A stretch of 17,325 nt of DNA from Bdellovibrio sp. (GCA_017745015.1 JAGIAF010000034.1:1-17325), one strand, 5' to 3'; positions 6,498 through 14,879 are shown, counted from the stretch's first letter. Notes: generated from the sequence alone by a model not told the origin. Numbers and translations are program-made.

Positions 6498-7061
6498 CTA
6501 ATGGACCTCGAACTGCTGGCAAATCGTGATGCCGGACTCGCTGATAAGAAAATCAACTTTCACATCGTGCGTGTCCATCGGCAGTGTCCGTTCTGAAATT
6601 TGAAAATCAAAACAGACTCCCACCTTGATTCCTTTGAAGTGTTCCAGAGTTTTATCGTAAAACCCTTTGCCCTTCCCAAGGCGATTGCCATTCTTATTAA
6701 AACTTAAACCAGGGATCAACAGACCTTGAAGGTTTTGAAGATCGACTTGTGTGGATGTTGGATCAGGTTCCAGAACCCCAAAGGCCCCTTGGCTAAAACC
6801 TGAAGCGAAACAAAACTCCAGCTCGTTCCCCTTTACTCGCGGGAACAACCAGTCGATATCTTTGATTTGGAAAACTTCATCGACACTGACTTCTTGAGCC
6901 AGGGCGCGATAAGCTCCCCAGAATCCACTCTGCTTCGACATAAAGTCGTGCAGATAACCATTCAACTTCTGCTGGTTTTGAACAAGACCTTGCGCAAACT
7001 CTTGGGCGCAAAGAGATTTATAAAAGGAACGACATTCCTGTTTAGAGCTCCAAGAGGACAT
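6498..7061 (-). CDS. fau: 5-formyltetrahydrofolate cyclo-ligase
   Basis: This encodes 187 residues from ATG 7061, chosen because GGAG stands 5 bases upstream; the frame also allows GTG at 7067. The enzyme uses ATP to convert 5-formyl-THF to 5,10-methenyl-THF in one-carbon metabolism. The family signature runs Leu-Ile-Pro-Gly-Leu-Ser-Phe, then Asn-Arg-Leu-Gly-Lys-Gly-Lys-Gly-Phe-Tyr-Asp-Lys-Thr-Leu at about 126-139. It is preceded by Phe-Gly-Val-Leu-Glu-Pro. Lys replaces residues that are usually Tyr or Gly in the glycine-rich loop, a mild divergence. It lies 28 bases after zapA and 25 bases before rny, in the same order (zapA then fau, also known as ygfA) as in many proteobacteria. The 6S RNA gene often found between these two genes does not fit here. 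Confidence 0.92.
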   Translation of the reverse strand: MSSWSSKQECRSFYKSLCAQEFAQGLVQNQQKLNGYLHDFMSKQSGFWGAYRALAQEVSVDEVFQIKDIDWLFPRVKGNELEFCFASGFSQGAFGVLEPDPTSTQVDLQNLQGLLIPGLSFNKNGNRLGKGKGFYDKTLEHFKGIKVGVCFDFQISERTLPMDTHDVKVDFLISESGITICQQFEVH

Positions 7062-7089
7062 GGACACTCCAAGAGAGTTACAATCAAAG

Positions 7090-7398
7090 TTAGTTGTTCA
7101 AAACCTTGTTGCCCTTGGAATTTTCTAGTTCATTTGAAAGTTGCATCGCTTTTTCCTCGATCTTGTCGAGTTCACGTTGCGCCTTTCTTTTCAAAAGGAT
7201 GAGTTCTTCCGCAATATTCATCGCCGTCAAAACAGCGGCGTTTTGGAAGGATCCGTTTTTAGTAACGGCCATAGCTTGATTCATTTTGTTATTAACAAAG
7301 TCGACGAGCTCTTGAACAGTGGCATCGTCATGAGACGTTTTAAGCTTGTAAGGGACTCCTGCAATGAGGAAATTGAAATTCTTTTTCTCAGCAGTCAC
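7090..7398 (-). CDS. zapA: Cell division protein ZapA
   Basis: This encodes 102 residues from GTG 7398. A GAGGTGA box with full anti-Shine-Dalgarno complementarity lies 6 bases before this codon; the TTG at 7416 would put that box inside the gene. The start gives the usual short ZapA N-terminus (Phe-Asn-Phe-Leu-Ile-Ala-Gly-Val-Pro-Tyr-Lys-Leu). Next comes the Val-Asn-Asn-Lys-Met helix, the Ala-Val-Leu-Thr-Ala-Met-Asn-Ile-Ala-Glu-Glu segment and a C-terminal coiled coil. ZapA cross-links FtsZ protofilaments and stabilises the Z-ring. It is the first gene of the zapA-fau-rny-tyrS run, with a recognisable promoter upstream. Confidence 0.9.
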   Translation of the reverse strand: MTAEKKNFNFLIAGVPYKLKTSHDDATVQELVDFVNNKMNQAMAVTKNGSFQNAAVLTAMNIAEELILLKRKAQRELDKIEEKAMQLSNELENSKGNKVLNN

Positions 7399-7475
7399 TT
7401 TTGTCACCTCAACCAAACGCTAATGGGCTAAACCTTTTAAAACTCTAGAAAAATTCCTAGAACAACACTACAAAA

Positions 7476-7505
7476 AGTATAGCTATATTGAGGTGCGGTA
7501 TTCAA
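7476..7505 (-). promoter_or_regulatory. Sigma-70-like promoter for zapA
   Basis: On the minus strand a TTGAAT -35 box (7505-7500) is followed after 18 bases by a TATACT -10 box (7481-7476). It lies about 80 bases before the zapA start, between zapA and the preceding gene in the same direction, whose 3' end it abuts. It would drive zapA-fau-rny-tyrS. It is inferred from sequence only. Confidence 0.5.
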
Positions 7506-7509
7506 CAGA

Positions 7510-8103
7510 TTATTTCACCAGAGCCCGTTTGGAGCAGGTGCATATAATACCGAGATCCTTCTGATTTTCGCAGGAGATGCTGCGTTTTCGGGCACGGTCT
7601 TCGAGGTCATACTCGACGATAACTTTGAAATTGCGTTTGTAGGTCGAGACGATGCCATTAAGCTTTGTGTCAATATAGGAGTACTCATCGTTTTTTACAG
7701 TCGCATTGAGCAAAAAGGTATTGATGATCTCTTGCTTGGGATTGATGCGCTGATTCTTGGTCAAAGCCAAGTCGGTCAAAACCCCTTTATCCCCGACTTG
7801 CTGCAAGGACAGCTCGGTGGTCTTTTTACCTGAGGTACGCAGAATCAAATTCATCTCTTGTTTGTCCGCATCCTCATAATTCACTTTTCTTTGACGCAGT
7901 TGCGAGTGAGCGGTCACAAACTTTTCATCTGCGAGCTCTTTGAGCTGATTGAGGTCGACCTTGAAAGCTAGATTTTCGTCTTTAAGTTCCGGAAAGCAGC
8001 GGATCACATTTTCGTAGGAAACGGAAACTGGCTTTGCGACTTGAGCCCACAAAGCCTGTGGGCTCACAAAGACAACAAAGAGGGAGATCAAGCTGAGGCG
8101 CAT
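7510..8103 (-). CDS. Secreted protein of unknown function, coupled to the L,D-transpeptidase
   Basis: This encodes 197 residues with a clear signal peptide: positive start, hydrophobic 3-13, and a likely cleavage after A20 in Ala-Leu-Trp-Ala. The mature protein is a soluble periplasmic, strand-rich, charged protein with cysteines near position 37 and a C-terminal Cys-rich end (Ile-Ser-Cys, then Ile-Cys-Thr-Cys-Ser). These could form disulfides. I do not recognise a family. It starts 9 bases after the stop of the large L,D-transpeptidase gene, and its AAAGG ribosome-binding site touches that stop codon, so the two are translationally coupled. The most economical guess is a partner or periplasmic helper of the transpeptidase. 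Confidence 0.85.
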   Translation of the reverse strand: MRLSLISLFVVFVSPQALWAQVAKPVSVSYENVIRCFPELKDENLAFKVDLNQLKELADEKFVTAHSQLRQRKVNYEDADKQEMNLILRTSGKKTTELSLQQVGDKGVLTDLALTKNQRINPKQEIINTFLLNATVKNDEYSYIDTKLNGIVSTYKRNFKVIVEYDLEDRARKRSISCENQKDLGIICTCSKRALVK

Positions 8104-8112
8104 TTCTAACCT

Positions 8113-10584
8113 TTATGGAATCGTCACCGTAGTGGCATTGAAGTTCTTCACGCCCACTTTATCCTGAATACGATACGAACCTGGGAACACGGCAAGAGTG
8201 TCACCCGCCTTCATGAATCCTGAAACAAGATAGCGTGGGTGTCTCAATCTTACCACGTTACCAGGATACGTCACCCACAATTCATTGAAGGTCCCGTCGC
8301 CTTGATATTCGAACATCGAAGCAATCCCTGATGGATTCGTCGCACGCTTCCAGTCATCGCACACACGCAACGCCAAGTCGTCTTTCGTATCGAGGTCATC
8401 GATGATTTTGCAGGTCTCATAAGTGAAGCGTTGCATGTAATCACGCTCCCACATACCCGCGACATACAAGTCGCCAAAGTTTTCTTGCGACAAGCGATAG
8501 AAGTGACGTTTCAGATAGAACATCTCCATCTGCATTTTCTGTTGCTCTTGAGGTTGAGAGAAATCACGGAAGACGCGCACACGGCTGCCTTCCATACCCG
8601 CTGGCACTTGAATCGTCTGCAATTGCAAAGTCGTTGTTTGGCCAGCAGCTACATTCACCCAGTTTGGATACATGGAGTTTTCAAAACCCACCAAGTAAGT
8701 GCCAGCAGGAATGTTGTTCACCTTATTCAAATCAAGACTTAATGGTTTATCACAAGTTCCCGGCTTGGAAATTTCACAACGGATCGCACGAACTTTAGAG
8801 AAAGTTTGTCTTGATCCAGGAGTACCCACAACACTCAAACGACCCACACCGTAAGGCGCTGGCATCGTCGCAGGATCCATGATCTCCTCATTCACCATGC
8901 GCACCGCTTTGTTCACCCGGGCATCTTGGCCGTAAGTATCGTCAATAAAGCGGATAGCGCCGTTGGCTCCGCGCTCAACGGTGAGATAGATAAAATAAAC
9001 TGGAACACCGTTTTTATCCAACGTCACTGGTACAGAGACCGTCTTACCTGGCTTATCCCCTGCCTTCATCGGAACGAAAGATTGAATCGCTGGCAAAGAC
9101 CATTTCGATTGGTCTTGAAGCAAATAAGCCGCAAGCTCCAATGGTTTTTCTAAACGCACACATCCTGAACTTTTATGACGATCGTTTTCTGCGAACAAAT
9201 TTCTCTCGTTCGTGTCGTGCATGTAAATCGCTTGCGTATTGATCTCGAGAGGGAATTTCACAACTCCCAAGGCATTATCCATTCCTGGGCCTTGCACGAT
9301 GACATAGCGATCTTTATTGCGCGCCGAAAATTTTTCGGGACTGACAGAACTCCAAGGAACTTTTGGAGAGTCTACCAACTGACCATTCTCAAACAAGAAC
9401 ATATTGTGATTTACCAGATAGTTTGGATCCGTTCTTAGCATTGGCAACTTATCTTTAATCGCCAAAGTGTCAGGCACTGTCCATGTCGGATTGAAGATCA
9501 CTTGCTTCAAAACGTCGCGCATAGAAGGTGTTTGACGGAACTTCTGACCGTTCACCGTTTTAAAATAAAAAACTTGCCCTGAAGGATCTACCAAACGGAA
9601 CTCTGATGTCGCAAGATTCACGAAGATATGGCGCGACTCAAAATTTCTTGGCAACCAACGAAGCTTTTCCATGGTCGCTTCGATTTGCGAAATGCGTGTT
9701 GAGAGTTTGGTATTTAATGAATTCAAGACTGCCGAGCGATTGGCACCAATGGAGCCATCCACCGTAAGACCGTTTTGAGATTGAAAGCTGCGAAGCACTG
9801 TATCGAACTCTTGGTCAAAAGTATTTCCGACCATTGTAACCTGATAACCCAGTTGGTTGAAACGCTTACGCAGCAAACCCACCGTCGGCGAAGTCACACC
9901 CAATTGCAAAGTCACACCGGCTGGAGCGATCTGCGCCCAGTCATTTTGCGCTTGAAGGTTACGGAAGTACTCTAGCAAAGCTTTTAAATCTTGATAGCGT
10001 GGGATTTGCGGCGCCAACACGTCAAGACGTTGATTCATGCCCGCTGGACCTGCCGCCACAGCGTTGACGATAATATTAAATTCTCTATCAGACAGATTGT
10101 TACCCGCGTATTTGATGTCGTCATCAATGCTGCGCGGATCGACCCGCCCCTCGTACAAATGACGAGAATAACGAATCAAGGCTTCCGTCGCCATCAACTC
10201 GAAAGTCACCCAATTCCCTTTTGCAGGGTCTACCTTGGTGAAACCTTTTTCAAGCATCTCATCCCAATAATCTCCGGGCTGCAAACCTTGGCGATCTGCC
10301 TTAAGAAGCATGTCCTTAAGAGCTTGAGCCATAGCATTGGGATAACCTGATTGAGAATCAATCCACACCAATTGATATTGGCGGGCTTCATAGAACTTTC
10401 TTAAAGCTGGAGAGTGAAGAATGAAATCCGCAAAGCCAGGCTTGATCATGTATTCGCGACCTTCTCTTTCGAGAACCTCTTTCAACCTCAATCCGCTGAA
10501 ATCAGCATGGGCGAAGCTAGGCGCCAACATCGTGACACTAAGACCATAAATAAAGGATTTCTTTAGCCATGCTTTATAGTTCAT
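8113..10584 (-). CDS. YcbB-like L,D-transpeptidase with long C-terminal extension
   Basis: This encodes 823 residues. Residues 1-27 are a Sec signal peptide (cleavage after Ala-His-Ala). About 45-215 match the scaffold domain seen in YcbB/LdtD. About 228-290 are a peptidoglycan-binding (PGBD-like) domain, with Leu-Arg-Lys-Arg-Phe-Asn and Thr-Val-Asp-Gly. About 318-490 are the YkuD catalytic domain, with H456 (Tyr-Met-His-Asp-Thr) and the nucleophile C475 in Ser-Ser-Gly-Cys-Val-Arg. YcbB-like similarity continues through Val-Pro-Val-Tyr-Phe-Ile-Tyr to about 560. The enzyme makes 3-3 cross-links or attaches amino acids to peptidoglycan in the periplasm. Residues from about 565 to 823 have no counterpart in E. 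coli YcbB (about 615 residues) and I do not recognise them. A GAGAGG box lies just before the ATG. Confidence 0.95.
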   Translation of the reverse strand: MNYKAWLKKSFIYGLSVTMLAPSFAHADFSGLRLKEVLEREGREYMIKPGFADFILHSPALRKFYEARQYQLVWIDSQSGYPNAMAQALKDMLLKADRQGLQPGDYWDEMLEKGFTKVDPAKGNWVTFELMATEALIRYSRHLYEGRVDPRSIDDDIKYAGNNLSDREFNIIVNAVAAGPAGMNQRLDVLAPQIPRYQDLKALLEYFRNLQAQNDWAQIAPAGVTLQLGVTSPTVGLLRKRFNQLGYQVTMVGNTFDQEFDTVLRSFQSQNGLTVDGSIGANRSAVLNSLNTKLSTRISQIEATMEKLRWLPRNFESRHIFVNLATSEFRLVDPSGQVFYFKTVNGQKFRQTPSMRDVLKQVIFNPTWTVPDTLAIKDKLPMLRTDPNYLVNHNMFLFENGQLVDSPKVPWSSVSPEKFSARNKDRYVIVQGPGMDNALGVVKFPLEINTQAIYMHDTNERNLFAENDRHKSSGCVRLEKPLELAAYLLQDQSKWSLPAIQSFVPMKAGDKPGKTVSVPVTLDKNGVPVYFIYLTVERGANGAIRFIDDTYGQDARVNKAVRMVNEEIMDPATMPAPYGVGRLSVVGTPGSRQTFSKVRAIRCEISKPGTCDKPLSLDLNKVNNIPAGTYLVGFENSMYPNWVNVAAGQTTTLQLQTIQVPAGMEGSRVRVFRDFSQPQEQQKMQMEMFYLKRHFYRLSQENFGDLYVAGMWERDYMQRFTYETCKIIDDLDTKDDLALRVCDDWKRATNPSGIASMFEYQGDGTFNELWVTYPGNVVRLRHPRYLVSGFMKAGDTLAVFPGSYRIQDKVGVKNFNATTVTIP

Positions 10585-10701
10585 AGAGACCTCTCCAAGC
10601 CTCTAATATCCAATAAAGATGCCACCTTAAGACTTTCTGAGTGATTTATAGGCGTTAAGTTTTAGACACTCACCGAGGATTGGCATACAGCCCTCACCCC
10701 A

Positions 10702-10716
10702 GTCTCATTTTGAGAC
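10702..10716. repeat. GTCTCA-TTT-TGAGAC inverted repeat
   Basis: Perfect 6-base arms around TTT, located 3 bases from the terminator-like palindrome at 10720-10744 and about 120 bases upstream of the transpeptidase start. It could be an operator in the transpeptidase promoter region or part of a composite intergenic element. Confidence 0.5.
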
Positions 10717-10719
10717 AAA

Positions 10720-10744
10720 GCAAAAGGCGCCTGGCACCTTTTGC
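10720..10744 (-). terminator. GC-AAAAGG palindrome after the cysteine peptidase gene
   Basis: Twelve-base arms (10720-10731 and 10733-10744) around a single T, with one mismatch (C10728 against A10736). It starts 13 bases after the stop at 10758. On the minus strand the descending arm ends TTTTGC followed by TTTG. It should terminate the upstream gene. The core is the same GGTGCC/GGCACC element seen at 3569-3581. Confidence 0.6.
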
Positions 10745-10757
10745 TTCACTCGCTGTG

Positions 10758-12455
10758 TTAGCGGAGGTTGCCACTGGTCAGATAGCGAACAATGTCGATA
10801 TCAGGAGGATTGGCGATTCCGGCTCCTGGTTTTGGACCATTGAGTTCCGGCAATGAGAAATCCATGCGCACGTCATAGCGACGTTCCCATTGATAACGCA
10901 ACCAACGTTCTTGGTTGTACCACGCGCGCTTGTTCGCATCATCACGGCAGGACGAGAGCTCTTGCGGAGATTTTGCTCCCCAACGCAACTCTGGACAGTG
11001 ATACGGGTCGAAACTCATATCAAACAGACGCTTACGAGCCTCCTCCAAATCCATTGTCACCGCTCCACCGCTGGAGTTCGTATAAGAGAATTGGCACGCA
11101 CGAGCCTCGCGATTGTAAACCTTCAACAAGTCTCCCGGAAGATCGCGACCGTTGTAGATGATTTGTGGATCACCCACTTTGTATCTTTGAATTAAGTGCT
11201 TAGATTGGTTGAGGACATCCATGAAAGACACTTTCAAACGCGCATCTCGTGATGGACTTGCGTAGTTCTCCCACTCGCCATTGGTGCCATAGATATTCAT
11301 TGGCAAACGCTCTGGATGTGGTTTTAAGTAAACGCCCGCTTTCGTCGAAATATTCACGGCATCGACGCGATCTTTCAGATTCACGCAGATATCTTGAATC
11401 ATGCTTTGCATATCATCCAATGGGTTGATGCGCAGATCACCACTGGCCATCATGATACGAACATAGTCATAGTACGGAACAGCTTGGCCGTTAAAAATAA
11501 ATTTACCATCAGCCCAGTGACCATCTGGATCCGGTTGATTTCCATAGAACTGCTCCAGGCTGTAGTAAGGAAGGCTGTCGTTTTTAGCACCAAGGATTCT
11601 TCCGCCAATATAAGCCCCTGAAGAATCTTTCTTTGCCTTCGTCAAAGTCAACGGACGGAAATTTTTAAAGCCCGCGCCTTGATACGGATTACTACGCACA
11701 AACTTAGGATTGTACATTCCCGACGTCAGAGTGTTGTCTGGATGCGCATCAATGTAGTAAATGCGACCATCGTCAGTGACTTTGTAAATGATCGCCACGT
11801 GACCATTTGGATCATAGATCACAGTTCCCGGGCGGATTCCCAAGCGGCTGATTTTCACTGGATAGAAATCGGAAAAAAGATTTCCGTCCTCATTGCCCAT
11901 CATGCGGAATGTCGCAGAATAAGTTGTGTCGGTGATGGTGCGATTGAGCAGCGTCACCGCATCTGGATAGCGACTTGCGAGAATTTCAAAGTCTTCGATG
12001 TTGTAAATCGCTAAGCTACGTCCTGAGTTCCTTGCCACCACGTCGAAACGACTTGCCGGCGAATTACCAAAAGGCGTGTAACGCACATCGCCTGTGTTAT
12101 CGGGAACCGAACGTGCACGCACACTGCTCACCACTGACATCGGAAGGCCATTCTTCCACGCAAAATAAGATCTTAAATAATATGGCAGGTCCGCGCAGTC
12201 AGAGTAATACCGAAGACCTTTAGGATCAGAAGAATAATACGGATTTGCACCGCTCTTAAAGCAAGTATCCACCGTTCCACACTGTCGGCGTTCCACTGCT
12301 GCGCCTAAGCGCGCAATAAAATCGCCAAAATTCGATTCGTCGTTCTCCGTCCATGTGAGTTTCGTCGTTCGCCAATCTGACGCTGCCATAAAATTGAACT
12401 GAGCCATGCTCAGCGTCGGCAGAATCAATATCCCAAGGTTCAAAATCCATTTCAT
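10758..12455 (-). CDS. Secreted putative NlpC/P60-like cysteine peptidase
   Basis: This encodes 565 residues from ATG 12455, chosen because GGAGG lies 5 bases upstream and because a clean signal peptide then begins the protein (cleavage after A18, Ser-Met-Ala). The frame extends to 12518, but that would bury the signal. C87 in Tyr-Ser-Asp-Cys-Ala-Asp-Leu-Pro starts a helix. H219 lies in Asn-Gly-His-Val-Ala-Ile-Ile-Tyr-Lys, preceded by Pro-Gly-Thr-Val-Ile-Tyr-Asp. Polar D236 or H238 lies in Tyr-Ile-Asp-Ala-His-Pro-Asp. The spacing and motif style fit the papain-like NlpC/P60 or CHAP/amidase fold that cleaves cell-wall peptides. The family name is my inference and the overlap with known families is weak. 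Residues after about 280 are unassigned. It lies between two L,D-transpeptidase genes. Confidence 0.7.
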   Translation of the reverse strand: MKWILNLGILILPTLSMAQFNFMAASDWRTTKLTWTENDESNFGDFIARLGAAVERRQCGTVDTCFKSGANPYYSSDPKGLRYYSDCADLPYYLRSYFAWKNGLPMSVVSSVRARSVPDNTGDVRYTPFGNSPASRFDVVARNSGRSLAIYNIEDFEILASRYPDAVTLLNRTITDTTYSATFRMMGNEDGNLFSDFYPVKISRLGIRPGTVIYDPNGHVAIIYKVTDDGRIYYIDAHPDNTLTSGMYNPKFVRSNPYQGAGFKNFRPLTLTKAKKDSSGAYIGGRILGAKNDSLPYYSLEQFYGNQPDPDGHWADGKFIFNGQAVPYYDYVRIMMASGDLRINPLDDMQSMIQDICVNLKDRVDAVNISTKAGVYLKPHPERLPMNIYGTNGEWENYASPSRDARLKVSFMDVLNQSKHLIQRYKVGDPQIIYNGRDLPGDLLKVYNREARACQFSYTNSSGGAVTMDLEEARKRLFDMSFDPYHCPELRWGAKSPQELSSCRDDANKRAWYNQERWLRYQWERRYDVRMDFSLPELNGPKPGAGIANPPDIDIVRYLTSGNLR

Positions 12456-12638
12456 GAAACCTCCAGTTACCCTACCGGGCACTTTTAACAATTTAAATAT
12501 TTTTGGGTACTCCTTCATTTTCCTATGCTATGAGAGCCGAGATAAAAAATACCCTAGCTAGAGGCACAGTCACGCAACTTGCCCTTGGTTTAGGGTCCAT
12601 GGCTTATTTTTAATAGAGATGCATTTGGGAGACGACGC

Positions 12639-14171
12639 ATGACAAATTTACAGGGTAAAAACCTCGTATCTGTTCTTCTTACTGTGCTAGTTGCCACCTC
12701 ACCGGCGACGACGTTTGCACAAACGACAACAGCACCTGCAGCAAAATCCACTGTAGAAAAATCTCAACTCAGCGTAGGTCAAAGATATTTTATCTCCGCT
12801 GACAATTTAAACATTCGCAGCAGCAATTCAACGACAGATTCAAACATTGTGGGTCAGTTGACGATGAACGACGTTGTAGAAATCTACGATGTTTTGAATG
12901 CGGCGACTCCTCTAGTTCAAATCAAAATCATCAAATCAGCTTCTGTAAATCCAAACGTAGCTCCTGAGCTTTTCGTTTCTAAAGACTATTTGGCGACAAA
13001 AGAAACTACGGTTGCGACTTCTAAATATTTCGTTGTCCAAAACGTGGCGACTGAAAAAACTCGTGTCTACGAGCGTTGCACAGTGACTCCAAACTGCCCT
13101 CACAAAATGGTGATGGAAACAGAAATGGTTGTGGGTCGTAACGAAGAAGGCACTAAAACGGACCGTTATGCTTACATGACTTGGTTGGGTCACTCTCGTA
13201 TCGCTTCATGGGTTAAGTTTTATGCTGACGGCGCTGCGAACTATCCGAACTGGTACAAAGCTGGCCAAGATATCAAATCAATCCCTAGACCTATCACCGA
13301 TGGCTCTTCGCGTGTTATCGGTTCCCGCAAATGGATGGTTAAAGGTAAAGATGGCAAGAGCACAGTCTACGGTGCTTTCGGTTGGTATGCTGCGAAGCTT
13401 TCACCTGCTGACGATGTTAACGGCGTGAATAGCCAATGGATGCACGGAACTATCGGTTGGGGTAAAGATGGCAGCGCTGCCATCGATATCACTCGTGGTT
13501 TCTTCATGAATATGTTCTCAAATCCAGGTTCTCACGGCTGCACTCGCTTGGAAAACAGGGCGATCGCTTACCTACGTAGCATCTTGCCCGTAGGCACTGA
13601 CATCTACCGTGTTTACGCTCGTGAATCGACTCGTGAAATGGAATCTGTTACTAGCGATGGTAAAATCCTAAGCCCACTTCGTCGTTATGCTGCGAACTAC
13701 AACACTCCAGTTCGCTGGGACTACATCTTGTTGACGAACGGCGCTCAGCAAGCTGGCGGTTTGACTCCAGACGCGAAAACAATCATCGCGCAAGCAATCT
13801 CTTTCTCTGCAGGTACAAACTTGATTGAGCAAGGTTCTTACGATGTTGACCAATATCCAAACGCAGTTCAATTGAACTATAAAAACTCGGCAGCTTCGGG
13901 AAAATCTGGCGACAGATACCGTATCGACTCTGGTAAAGCTAAAGAACCTACGAACTTCAAAGGTTACTTCCTAGTCGATGAGGGTCGCTTCGTAGACTAC
14001 GCTCATCCAAATGAAACCGCTGTTAAAGGTAAAGTACACGTAAGCGGTTTGTTGGACTTCAGAAACTCTGTTCCTGAATTCTTGAAAGCAACGGGTTACC
14101 ACTATCCACCTGTAGTTATCTGGAAATCTGGTGACGCTGAAGACGCGGCTCAAGCGAACAAAGGTCACTAA
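12639..14171 (+). CDS. L,D-transpeptidase with SH3-like domain
   Basis: This encodes 510 residues. Residues 1-27 are a signal peptide (Thr-Thr-Phe-Ala then Gln), followed by a Thr/Ala-rich linker. About 48-100 form a bacterial SH3-like domain (Asp-Asn-Leu-Asn-Ile-Arg-Ser-Ser), probably for wall binding. The YkuD domain spans about 225-325: H269 in Met-His-Gly-Thr-Ile-Gly and the catalytic C301 in Gly-Ser-His-Gly-Cys-Thr-Arg-Leu. The enzyme should transfer peptidoglycan stem peptides in the periplasm. The last 180 residues form an additional domain I do not recognise. A GGGAG box is 8 bases before the ATG. It is transcribed divergently from the cysteine peptidase gene across a 183-base gap in which I found no confident promoter. 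Confidence 0.93.
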   Translation: MTNLQGKNLVSVLLTVLVATSPATTFAQTTTAPAAKSTVEKSQLSVGQRYFISADNLNIRSSNSTTDSNIVGQLTMNDVVEIYDVLNAATPLVQIKIIKSASVNPNVAPELFVSKDYLATKETTVATSKYFVVQNVATEKTRVYERCTVTPNCPHKMVMETEMVVGRNEEGTKTDRYAYMTWLGHSRIASWVKFYADGAANYPNWYKAGQDIKSIPRPITDGSSRVIGSRKWMVKGKDGKSTVYGAFGWYAAKLSPADDVNGVNSQWMHGTIGWGKDGSAAIDITRGFFMNMFSNPGSHGCTRLENRAIAYLRSILPVGTDIYRVYARESTREMESVTSDGKILSPLRRYAANYNTPVRWDYILLTNGAQQAGGLTPDAKTIIAQAISFSAGTNLIEQGSYDVDQYPNAVQLNYKNSAASGKSGDRYRIDSGKAKEPTNFKGYFLVDEGRFVDYAHPNETAVKGKVHVSGLLDFRNSVPEFLKATGYHYPPVVIWKSGDAEDAAQANKGH

Positions 14172-14173
14172 GA

Positions 14174-14845
14174 ATGAATTATCCGACAGATGTCTGTCTA
14201 GTCGGTGCGTCGGGGCTCGTGGGACACGAGCTCCTTCTTGTTTTAGCGCAACTGAATCAAGTGAAGGCGATCAAGGTTGTGACCCGCTCTCCGTTGGGTC
14301 GCCTTCCTGCTAAATCTGAAAATCTTATTTTAAATTTCGATAAAATGTCCGAGCACTCAGAGACCCTGAAAGCCAACGTCTATGTCTGTTGCTTGGGTAC
14401 GACGATTGCGACGGCAGGTTCTCAAGAAGCCTTCCGTAAGGTCGACTATGACTATGTCATGGAGTTCGCGCGTATCGCTGAGAAGAATGGTGCGCAGAAG
14501 TTTCTAGTGATCTCGTCCATCGGTGCGAATCCTCAAGCCAGCGCCTTCTATACGCGCGTAAAAGGCGAAATGGAACGCGACCTGCGCAAGCTCCATATCC
14601 CACAGATCGAAATCTTCCGCCCGTCACTGCTTCTGGGGGAACGCAAAGAACACCGCAGCGGTGAAAAGCTCGCGCAACGCCTCAGCCCGATCTTAAATCC
14701 TTTGCTGGTAGGTCCACTGAAGAAGTACCGCGCAATCAAAGCGACAGACGTCGCTCGTGCCATGGGCTCAGCAGTTTTGAATTTCAATCCTGGGCTATAT
14801 ATCTACGAATCAGACGAAATCCACCGAATCGCAAATCCAGAATAA
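14174..14845 (+). CDS. NAD(P)-binding protein of the TIP30/HTATIP2-like atypical SDR group
   Basis: This encodes 223 residues with a Rossmann fold. The dinucleotide loop Gly-Ala-Ser-Gly-Leu-Val-Gly is at 11-17. A Ser pair lies in Ile-Ser-Ser-Ile-Gly-Ala (114-115), and the SDR-type Tyr-x3-Lys is Y126/K130 in Phe-Tyr-Thr-Arg-Val-Lys-Gly-Glu. The segments Cys-Cys-Leu-Gly-Thr-Thr and Phe-Arg-Pro-Ser-Leu-Leu-Leu-Gly are typical of the TIP30/YwnB-like group. It is cytoplasmic; the substrate is unknown. It begins 2 bases after the transpeptidase stop, so it is co-transcribed. It converges on ftsY with a 25-base gap. Confidence 0.88.
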   Translation: MNYPTDVCLVGASGLVGHELLLVLAQLNQVKAIKVVTRSPLGRLPAKSENLILNFDKMSEHSETLKANVYVCCLGTTIATAGSQEAFRKVDYDYVMEFARIAEKNGAQKFLVISSIGANPQASAFYTRVKGEMERDLRKLHIPQIEIFRPSLLLGERKEHRSGEKLAQRLSPILNPLLVGPLKKYRAIKATDVARAMGSAVLNFNPGLYIYESDEIHRIANPE

Positions 14846-14861
14846 AAATCAGAAGGACGGA

Positions 14862-14879
14862 GGCAGGTTTTCACCTGCC
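14862..14879. repeat. 7-bp hairpin between the convergent gene ends
   Basis: GGCAGGT (14862-14868) and ACCTGCC (14873-14879) around TTTC. It overlaps the ftsY stop codon and follows the plus-strand gene by 16 bases. There is no T-tract on either side, so it is at best a weak bidirectional terminator. Confidence 0.5.

Noticed and set aside
7062..7089. 6S RNA gene between zapA and fau, as in many proteobacteria
   Set aside because: Only 28 bases separate the genes, and the 93-base gap upstream of zapA is too short and has no 6S-like fold.
7399..7416. TTG start for zapA at 7416
   Set aside because: A GAGGTGA box lies inside that extension at the right distance before GTG 7398, and the family N-terminus begins there.
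12456..12518. N-terminal extension of the cysteine peptidase frame
   Set aside because: ATG 12455 has a GGAGG box and begins a signal peptide; the extension would mask that signal.
12551..12596. ACCCTA / TAGGGT inverted repeat in the divergent transpeptidase-peptidase promoter region
   Set aside because: Arms of only six bases separated by about 34 bases are expected by chance, and no promoter boxes can be placed confidently around them.
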